From Eubacteriales bacterium (lineage in GTDB: Bacteria; Bacillota; Clostridia; Peptostreptococcales; Anaerovoracaceae), in contig JAQVOT010000020.1 in assembly GCA_028702415.1 (NCBI GenBank), forward strand, positions 1 to 11,589: a stretch of 11,589 nucleotides of DNA. Direction: 5' to 3'. Positions 6,709-11,589 of the stretch are shown here, in pieces. Made by a program: the position numbers and the translations under genes. Position 1 is the stretch's first letter, and the number at the start of each line of letters is the position of its first letter. The notes below the pieces were generated by a model, which was given only the letters and a program-made list of their open reading frames with translations, was not told the DNA's origin and searched no databases.

Positions 6709-7725
6709 ATGGCAAAGAAAACCCTTTCAGACATATCTAAAGAAATTGGTGTATCCACAGCAACTATTTCCCGTGTTCTAACAAATAAGAGCTGTGTAAA
6801 GAAAGAAACAAAACTGTTAGTTGAAAATGCATTAGTTGCAAACAACTACCAATATTCGGTTCGGCGTAGATCTATACCCTCTGAATTAACAAAAATCATT
6901 TTAGTGATAACAGGGGATGTAACCAGTTATGTATATACTTCTCATATAAAAGGTATTTCACAAATGACTGAGAAGGAAGGATATAAGGTGTTTATAGCTA
7001 ATACTGATTATTCAGCAGCAAAGGAAGAGGACTATCTTAGATTTGCTGACAGAAACCGATTTTCCGGAGTAATTATGCTTAATGCTATCGAAACTCCCGG
7101 ACTTGTCAATGCATTGAAAATTATTAAATGTCCATTGGTAATGGTTAACAGGTATTTGCATTCAATAGACACTGACATAGTCAGCATTGACAATTTCAGA
7201 AGCGGCTTCATTGGAACTGAATATCTTATTGAGAATGGTCATAAAAAGATTGCATATTTGGGTGGTCCTGAGAATTCCACAACTTGTCAAGATCGCATGC
7301 GCGGTTATATGAGCGCAATGCAGCAGAACAACTTACCGGTATTGCATAAGAGCATTTATTTTGGTGATTTGAGATATGAGAGTGGTTTGCAGTATGGAAG
7401 CAAAATATGTCAAATGGATGATACCGAAAGATTTACAGCAGTATATTGCGCAAATGACATAATGGCCACGGGACTAGTAGATACTCTTTTTGAGAATGAT
7501 ATATCTATTCCGGAGGATTTCAGCATCACTTGCAGCGATAACACATTAAGTGCCATTAACGGTAAAATTAAATTAACAACTATTGATTATGATCCTGTAG
7601 AAATGGGATTCTCAGCAGCGCAACTGCTTATTTCAAGAATAAATGAACCTCAAAAGAAAACTCAGAAGGTTATTTATCCTCCCGTACTTACTAAACGTAA
7701 AAGCGTTAAAAAAGTTAATGGGTAA
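6709..7725 (+). CDS. LacI-family transcriptional regulator
   Basis: This 338-residue protein has an N-terminal helix-turn-helix (TLSDISKEIGVSTATISRVL, residues 5-24) and a periplasmic-binding-protein-like sensor domain from about residue 62 to the end. Sensor motifs typical of the family include IDNFRSG, NGHKKIAYLGG and CANDIMATG. The hinge segment between them (about 47-58, YQYSVRRRSIPS) lacks the usual PNxxAR-L pattern whose leucine inserts into a central CpG of the operator. This agrees with the candidate operators here having no central CG. The start at 6709 is chosen by GGAG 7 bases upstream and a canonical MAKKTLSDI beginning; an ATG at 6682 is also in frame. It is divergent from the leftward operon and most likely represses it until a sugar or intermediate binds. 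The effector is unknown. Confidence 0.92.
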   Translation: MAKKTLSDISKEIGVSTATISRVLTNKSCVKKETKLLVENALVANNYQYSVRRRSIPSELTKIILVITGDVTSYVYTSHIKGISQMTEKEGYKVFIANTDYSAAKEEDYLRFADRNRFSGVIMLNAIETPGLVNALKIIKCPLVMVNRYLHSIDTDIVSIDNFRSGFIGTEYLIENGHKKIAYLGGPENSTTCQDRMRGYMSAMQQNNLPVLHKSIYFGDLRYESGLQYGSKICQMDDTERFTAVYCANDIMATGLVDTLFENDISIPEDFSITCSDNTLSAINGKIKLTTIDYDPVEMGFSAAQLLISRINEPQKKTQKVIYPPVLTKRKSVKKVNG

Positions 7726-7775
7726 ATGCTGAAGTTTATTCATTGTATAAGAATTTTTGTAGAAGGCCATAAAAC

Positions 7776-7810
7776 ATAGCCAACCTAAAATTACATTTCG
7801 GTTGGCCTAT
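7776..7810. terminator. Hairpin terminator between convergent genes, probably bidirectional
   Basis: ATAGCCAACC (7776-7785) pairs with GGTTGGCCTAT (7800-7810) with one bulged C and a 14-base loop. Read leftward the stem is followed by GTTTTA, a short T-tract, fitting termination of the YjbQ operon. Rightward the nearest T-run is about 20 bases downstream, so it is weaker for the LacI gene. Confidence 0.6.
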
Positions 7811-7834
7811 ATCGAATTATAAAAGATGATATTT

Positions 7835-8455
7835 TTACCTTTCCTGCTGCAAAGTGTAGTGCACATCAAATGCTTTCTCTTCGTCAGTATATTTTCTGAG
7901 AGTATTAATAACTTCCCCATTATTCCATTTCCTGTCACCGATATCGTCCGTGGTACCCATCACGGTTACATTTAACTGACGATGCCTTGCTCGCACATGA
8001 TCCCAGTCGATAAAATAGATGTGAGCAAATTCGCCGCCGTCAAGGATCCCGCCTTTGATCGTCATAGTCTCACTTCTGCCGAAAAAAACAGAACGCAGAT
8101 GTCCGTCGGTATTCATGCTGGTGAAATCACCCGGTTCATTAACGTATCTGCCGAACTGAGCATGGATCGGTCCGGGATGACGGTACTGATGTTCTTCTGC
8201 AAAATCCGGGATCATCTTCCTCATGATATCCAGCAGATCGTGCTGCAGATATTCGAGATCGAATGAATCGATGTCATGTGAGCATTCCTGGATCATTACC
8301 GAACATGTCGTATGATGTGAAGCGATGCAGCAGGTGCCGTTCTTTATCCCTGAAGCCTTTACTATCTCCATGATCTCCTTCGATACATCATGAAAAGTCG
8401 GTATCCAGCCTCTTGACTGCAGTTCCAATTCCTTCTGAAAAACTTTGAATTCCAT
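7835..8455 (-). CDS. YjbQ/UPF0047 family protein, enlarged form
   Basis: This 206-residue protein matches the YjbQ (UPF0047) fold. Family landmarks are ASHHTTCSVMIQE (45-57), YRH (91-93), NTDGHLRSVFFG (115-126), ILDGGEFAHIYFIDWD (137-152), and a basic RARHR followed by the final strand VTVMG. Usual family members are about 130-140 residues. This one carries an insertion of roughly 15 residues after YRH (about 95-112) and a C-terminal tail of nearly 40 residues. E. coli YjbQ has weak thiamine-phosphate-synthase side activity, but the physiological role of the family is unsettled. AGGAGG stands about 9 bases before the ATG. The gene follows the TPI-like gene by 28 bases, so the two are probably co-transcribed and act on a shared phosphorylated substrate; that last point is an inference. 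Confidence 0.85.
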   Translation of the reverse strand: MEFKVFQKELELQSRGWIPTFHDVSKEIMEIVKASGIKNGTCCIASHHTTCSVMIQECSHDIDSFDLEYLQHDLLDIMRKMIPDFAEEHQYRHPGPIHAQFGRYVNEPGDFTSMNTDGHLRSVFFGRSETMTIKGGILDGGEFAHIYFIDWDHVRARHRQLNVTVMGTTDDIGDRKWNNGEVINTLRKYTDEEKAFDVHYTLQQER

Positions 8456-8483
8456 TTGTTGTCTCCTCCTCGATTTCTATTGT

Positions 8484-9185
8484 TTATTTATTTCTCGCAT
8501 CCCAGGCTTCTCTTACAGCCCGTATCATGTCATCGACTATCGCAGCTTTATCCGCAGCTGTTGCAACACCGCTTGATGATCCGGTAGCTTCTGCCCCTAA
8601 AAATATCGTCTTATATACATCGTCATACGACTTGATCCCTGCTCCCTGAAGGACCAGGATCTCCGGATCGATAGCTTTAACAGCGTCTATCGATGCCATC
8701 ACATATCCTTTCTCACTTTTTACCCCTGTCCCTATCAGCTCAACAGGCTCAGCAACTATGATGTCCGGCTTCAGCAAAGCGGTAGCCTTGATCTCGTCTA
8801 TCGAATCAGCACATACTATCGTAAGAAGACCGACTTCTTTCGCCCTTACGATCGTCTTCTTCAAAACCGTATATGTTACTGCTCTCTCGCTATGATTCAG
8901 CATAACACCTGAAGCACCACAAGACGCTATCTCCTCTGGCAAAATATCAGCCAACCCTTTACCCGGTTTTATAGGATCCATATGCGGAGCGAAAACAAAG
9001 ATATTCTCTGTATTTTCTGAAACTCTTCTTATCTGTGTAAAAGGTGTAGTAAAAATGATATCCACATCATACTTCGCAGATGCTGCGTCAGCTATCTTAG
9101 CTAATTCCAGAACATCATCCCCATACAAATAAGCCTTAGGGCCGATCTCAAAAAAAGGTGCTTTGATTTTCCTGTCTTTACGCAT
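8484..9185 (-). CDS. Archaeal-type triosephosphate-isomerase-family protein
   Basis: This 233-residue TIM barrel resembles the short archaeal type of triosephosphate isomerase (about 225 residues) rather than the 250-residue bacterial form. Visible are APHMDPIKPGKG (66-77, compare archaeal AQHVDPIEPG), the catalytic histidine in LNHSER (H98, with E100), the catalytic glutamate E146 in AEPVELIGTG, and the phosphate-binding GAGI and SSGVA segments. The catalytic lysine K17 is kept (EIGPKAY), but the Asn normally two residues before it is Gly. The loss of this substrate contact, the DeoR-linked setting and the lack of glycolytic neighbours suggest isomerisation of another small ketose or aldose phosphate, for example a tetrulose phosphate as in erythritol pathways. 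In-frame ATGs at 9263 and 9194 exist; GGGAG 10 bases before 9185 favours the latter start. It precedes the YjbQ gene by 28 bases. Confidence 0.85.
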   Translation of the reverse strand: MRKDRKIKAPFFEIGPKAYLYGDDVLELAKIADAASAKYDVDIIFTTPFTQIRRVSENTENIFVFAPHMDPIKPGKGLADILPEEIASCGASGVMLNHSERAVTYTVLKKTIVRAKEVGLLTIVCADSIDEIKATALLKPDIIVAEPVELIGTGVKSEKGYVMASIDAVKAIDPEILVLQGAGIKSYDDVYKTIFLGAEATGSSSGVATAADKAAIVDDMIRAVREAWDARNK

Positions 9186-9195
9186 ATTATACATA

Positions 9196-9200
9196 CTCCC
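9196..9200 (-). promoter_or_regulatory. Ribosome binding site deciding the TPI-like start
   Basis: GGGAG lies 10 bases before the ATG at 9185 but only 1 base before the in-frame ATG at 9194, too close to serve it. The predicted promoter -10 at 9231-9236 excludes the ATG at 9263 from the transcript. Confidence 0.6.
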
Positions 9201-9230
9201 TGTCTGAACTTTGTTTTCTGTCCTTTGCAC

Positions 9231-9259
9231 ATTATACTTCAATACAAAGATAAGCGCAA
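9231..9259 (-). promoter_or_regulatory. Promoter of the TPI-like/YjbQ pair
   Basis: On the minus strand a perfect TATAAT (9231-9236) lies 17 bases from TTGCGC (9254-9259), which keeps the TTG of the -35 consensus. The transcript should start near 9224, about 40 bases before the ATG at 9185. The CTTTC repeats lie just upstream. Confidence 0.6.
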
Positions 9260-9274
9260 TCAATATTTAATATT

Positions 9275-9293
9275 ATCTTTCATATATCTTTCG
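9275..9293. promoter_or_regulatory. Phased CTTTC direct repeat, candidate DeoR-family operator
   Basis: ATCTTTCA (9275-9282) and ATCTTTCG (9286-9293) repeat with an 11-base period, about one helical turn. A third ATCTTT lies on the opposite strand at 9246-9251. The site lies between the two divergent promoters, and the 10-base core TCTTTCATAT recurs exactly at 10180-10189 before the SIS gene. Direct-repeat operators are common for DeoR-family proteins. Confidence 0.45.
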
Positions 9294-9317
9294 TTTTAGG
9301 CAATACAACAGCTTCGT

Positions 9318-9346
9318 TTGAAAAGGATAAGTCCATGTGTTAAACT
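9318..9346 (+). promoter_or_regulatory. Promoter of the DeoR-family regulator gene
   Basis: TTGAAA (9318-9323) and TAAACT (9341-9346) are separated by 17 bases, with a TGT just before the -10. The predicted start near 9353 leaves a leader of about 24 bases that includes the AGAGGT ribosome site. Confidence 0.55.
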
Positions 9347-9376
9347 GACTTCAAGACTAATTCATTAGAGGTACCT

Positions 9377-10153
9377 ATGTCTGCAGAAGGTCTGAGAATC
9401 GATATCCGAAGAGGAAAAATACTGGATATTTTAATGAGTGAAGGAAAAGTCCGTGTAGATGAACTAAGTTCTCTTTTTGCCGTATCAGAAGTAACCATCC
9501 GTAACGATTTAGCCATTTTAGAGAAATCCGGACAACTTGAGAGAGTTTCAGGCGGGGCGGTCCAGACAATGAAAAATTATTACAACCTGGACTACCAGCA
9601 GCGCAAGAGCAAGCACGCAGCATATAAGCAAGCGATCGCTGCCGCAGCAGCGGATCTGATCAATGACGGTGAAACACTGATGATAAACTCCGGAACTACC
9701 GCTTACTTTACATCTGTAGAACTTAAGAAAAGGAAGAACCTAAGCATCCTGACTAATTCAATAGCTGTTGCAACGGAACTAGGAGACTACCCATCTTTCA
9801 GGGTGATACTTCTCGGAGGAGAGATCAATCCACAATACTCGTTCACATACGGCAGCGAAGCTGTGAACTCCTTGCGCAAGTACAAATCCGATAAGTGCAT
9901 AATTTCAGTTGATGGTATATGCAGTACTTCCGGTCTGACTACTTACCACGCACAGGAAGCAGAAGTATGCAGATTGATGATCGAAAGATCGGCGCATAAA
10001 ATAATCGTTGCGGACGCTTCTAAATTTGGTCATGAAAGTTTTTACAATATTTGTGATATTTCCGAAATCGACACCTGGATCACCAACAAGATACCTTTGG
10101 TTGGAAAGATCAACGAGATCCAGGATAAAGGTGTGAAAATAATACAGTGTTAA
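9377..10153 (+). CDS. DeoR-family transcriptional regulator
   Basis: This 258-residue protein has the full DeoR signature. The N-terminal winged helix-turn-helix includes VDELSSLFAVSEVTIRNDL (27-45), followed by LERVSGGA. The C-terminal sugar-phosphate-sensing domain resembles phosphosugar isomerases, with NSGTT (104-108), LTNS, LGGEINP, the DGICSTSGLTTY segment and VADASKFG. Length is typical of the family (about 250). Its start is supported by AGAGGT 6 bases upstream. It is divergent from the TPI-like/YjbQ pair and lies 99 bases before the SIS gene on the same strand. DeoR-family proteins usually repress carbohydrate genes until a phosphorylated intermediate binds. By position this one should control both flanking units, probably through the CTTTC repeats, sensing a sugar phosphate handled by the neighbouring isomerases. 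Confidence 0.92.
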   Translation: MSAEGLRIDIRRGKILDILMSEGKVRVDELSSLFAVSEVTIRNDLAILEKSGQLERVSGGAVQTMKNYYNLDYQQRKSKHAAYKQAIAAAAADLINDGETLMINSGTTAYFTSVELKKRKNLSILTNSIAVATELGDYPSFRVILLGGEINPQYSFTYGSEAVNSLRKYKSDKCIISVDGICSTSGLTTYHAQEAEVCRLMIERSAHKIIVADASKFGHESFYNICDISEIDTWITNKIPLVGKINEIQDKGVKIIQC

Positions 10154-10179
10154 TATTATTAGGTTAATATTTACGATAT

Positions 10180-10196
10180 TCTTTCATATTGCTTTT
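10180..10196. promoter_or_regulatory. CTTTC repeat upstream of the SIS gene, candidate DeoR-family operator
   Basis: TCTTTCATAT (10180-10189) is an exact copy of 9276-9285, and GCTTTT (10191-10196) follows at an 11-base offset, giving the same phasing as the first site. It lies in the 99-base gap between the DeoR and SIS genes. No clear separate promoter was resolved in this gap. Confidence 0.38.
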
Positions 10197-10242
10197 GACG
10201 CAATGATATGTTAGCATTTGATTTGAACGATCATCAACATAC

Positions 10243-10247
10243 GGAGG
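10243..10247 (+). promoter_or_regulatory. Ribosome binding site deciding the SIS start
   Basis: GGAGG lies 5 bases before the ATG at 10253. The in-frame ATG at 10208 has no ribosome site and would add 15 residues with no family counterpart. Confidence 0.75.
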
Positions 10248-10252
10248 CACAT

Positions 10253-10846
10253 ATGAAACAATCATCATACGACCAGGCGATGAGATCCATAAACATCGAA
10301 GCGGACGCTGTTAAATCAGTTGCTGAATACCTTGACAGAAACACTTTTACTTCTGCAGTAGACACATTAACAAAGGCAAGCAGAATAATAACCTGTGCCA
10401 GCGGTTCTTCAGGAATAGCAGCGAAGAAATTCGCGCATTCGCTTTGCTGCATCGAACGCCCGGCTCAGTTCTTATTGCCTTCAGAGGCCATTCACGGAGG
10501 ACTGGGATGTGTACAAGAAGGTGATGCAGTGATTTTCGTATCTCGCGGCGGAGCGACATCAGAGTTATTCCCTATAATCGATGTATGCGTTAAGAAGAAC
10601 GCTAAAATCATTTGTGTCACTGAGAAACTCGATTCACCTTTGGCAAGGAAATCTGACATCGTGATCAAAATGAAGATCGACAGAGAAAGCGATAAACTGA
10701 ATATCATGGCTACATCGAGTTTTATTGCTACGATCGCGATTTTCGACGCGTTGCTCGCAGCACTTATCGAAGAGACAGATTACACTTTGGAGCAGTTTGG
10801 TTTGATCCATCCGGGCGGAGCAGTAGGACAAGCATTGAACAAGTAG
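10253..10846 (+). CDS. SIS-domain sugar-phosphate isomerase, KdsD/GutQ-like without CBS domains
   Basis: This 197-residue protein consists of one SIS domain that aligns without gaps (offset 7) to the isomerase half of E. coli KdsD, recalled from memory. It lacks the two CBS domains of the full 328-residue enzyme. Residues matching the KdsD active site are H81 (SEAIHGGLG, compare H88), E104 (TSELF, E111), E145 (DRESDK, E152) and H186 (HPGGAVG, H193). The position of KdsD K59 (GKSGH) is S52 (GSSGI), and the SNSGE loop is SRGGA. So the fold and most catalytic groups persist while one key lysine is lost. A likely role is aldose-ketose interconversion of a phosphorylated sugar, or sensing one; it is not expected to make Kdo precursors. 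The start is set by GGAGG 5 bases upstream. It follows the DeoR gene on the same strand. Confidence 0.85.
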   Translation: MKQSSYDQAMRSINIEADAVKSVAEYLDRNTFTSAVDTLTKASRIITCASGSSGIAAKKFAHSLCCIERPAQFLLPSEAIHGGLGCVQEGDAVIFVSRGGATSELFPIIDVCVKKNAKIICVTEKLDSPLARKSDIVIKMKIDRESDKLNIMATSSFIATIAIFDALLAALIEETDYTLEQFGLIHPGGAVGQALNK

Positions 10847-10873
10847 ATCTGCTAACACCCACGGGCTTTCAGT

Positions 10874-11589
10874 TCATACAAGCAACCTCACCGCCGCTGC
10901 CAGTATCATCGCAATGACAATGTATTTGAAGACCTTTTCATTTATTTTTCTGATCACTAAGGTCCCGGCGAATGCCGCTCCGATGATCACTGGTATCATA
11001 ATAAGTGCGGGCACGAGAGTATTGAGTCTGATATTGTCCCATACGAATATCTGAAGCGGAAGTTTTGTGACATTCATTATGAAGAAAAACATGGCCGAAG
11101 TTCCCATGAACTCGGTCTTTTTCATTGACCTGGCAACAAGATATATCCAGAAGATCGGGCCTGCGGAGTTTCCGACCATCGATGCGAATCCGACTGTGGT
11201 GCCGATCAGCGCGTAAACCAGCATGTTATCCGGTATTTTGAGACCGTTTCCCTTTATTTCGGCCAGAACCAGGATCAATACGCACACAAGCACGATCGAA
11301 CCTATTATGATCTGGAACTGCCTGTCATTTATAGCATTCCCTACGATCATACCTATGGCCAGCCCGCCGAATGCCCATGGGAGTAAATGGGAGAAAGTCT
11401 TTCTGTCAGCTTTCTTATGGAAGTATGTTATGGCGAAAATATCCGCTGTTATGAGCATTGGGAGAATTATCCCTGTTGATTCTTTACCTCCGAATATCGT
11501 CGCGAGTACCGGCACGGCAAGCATCCCGAATCCGCTTATGGCCGTTCGGGAAAGCCCGATGAGAACCGCTGCCAGTAATATCCAAAGCC
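10874..11589 (-). CDS. TauE/SafE-family membrane transporter, N-terminus cut by window edge
   Basis: The reading frame stays open from its stop to the right edge, so the true start lies outside; 237 residues are visible. Upstream of the first in-window ATG (11524) the frame continues as hydrophobic sequence with GLSRTAISGFG, a conserved N-terminal TauE/SafE (DUF81) segment, which shows that the 11524 ATG is internal. The protein is a multi-pass inner-membrane protein with about seven hydrophobic stretches visible and a conserved GFASMVGNSAGPIFWIYLV core typical of the second repeat. Characterised relatives export sulfite, sulfoacetate or other small organosulfonates and acids, but most members are uncharacterised. 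It converges on the SIS gene with only 27 bases between the stops and no obvious hairpin. Whether it belongs to the adjacent sugar-phosphate locus cannot be decided here. Confidence 0.88.
   Translation of the reverse strand, partial: LWILLAAVLIGLSRTAISGFGMLAVPVLATIFGGKESTGIILPMLITADIFAITYFHKKADRKTFSHLLPWAFGGLAIGMIVGNAINDRQFQIIIGSIVLVCVLILVLAEIKGNGLKIPDNMLVYALIGTTVGFASMVGNSAGPIFWIYLVARSMKKTEFMGTSAMFFFIMNVTKLPLQIFVWDNIRLNTLVPALIMIPVIIGAAFAGTLVIRKINEKVFKYIVIAMILAAAVRLLV

Noticed and set aside
8484..9185. Annotation as the glycolytic tpiA.
   Set aside because: The archaeal-type motifs, the N-to-G change before the catalytic lysine and the DeoR-linked context argue against the housekeeping enzyme.
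10847..10873. A terminator between the converging SIS and TauE genes.
   Set aside because: The 27-base gap shows no stem of useful length and no T-tract.

Overview
The window looks like chromosomal DNA from a low-to-moderate GC bacterium, most likely a Firmicute of the Clostridia type. The reasons are strong AGGAGG-like ribosome sites, sigma-A-type promoters, LacI and DeoR regulators beside sugar genes, and compact operons. This placement is an inference; there is no rRNA or other marker gene here. No RNA genes, insertion sequences, CRISPR arrays or phage genes were seen.

Left module (1-7725). A six-gene operon runs leftward from a near-consensus promoter at 6411-6439. In order of transcription it encodes a transaldolase-fold aldolase, a methylmalonate-semialdehyde-dehydrogenase-like ALDH, a cytoplasmic NodB-type deacetylase, a second transaldolase-fold aldolase, a zinc-dependent polyol/sugar dehydrogenase, and a Gfo/Idh/MocA oxidoreductase cut by the window edge. 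A divergent LacI-family repressor gene (6709-7725) shares the AT-rich control region, which holds a 48-bp nested dyad built from ATGTAAT half-sites. The gene content reads as an uncharacterised pathway: deacetylation, two oxidations, aldol cleavage and oxidation of a semialdehyde. The substrate is unknown. No transporter or kinase lies inside the window.

Right module (7835-11589). GC content is visibly higher here. A leftward pair encodes an archaeal-type triosephosphate-isomerase-fold protein and an enlarged YjbQ/UPF0047 protein. Divergent from it run a DeoR-family regulator and a CBS-less SIS-domain sugar-phosphate isomerase of the KdsD/GutQ type. A leftward TauE/SafE-family membrane transporter, cut by the right edge, converges on them. 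Shared CTTTC repeats upstream of both transcription units suggest that the DeoR protein controls the whole set.

A hairpin at 7776-7810 separates the two modules. Together they look like neighbouring accessory sugar-catabolism loci, each with its own regulator. The most unusual elements are the paired collinear transaldolase homologues with Gln at the catalytic Glu position, the nested operator, and the TPI-like/YjbQ pair.
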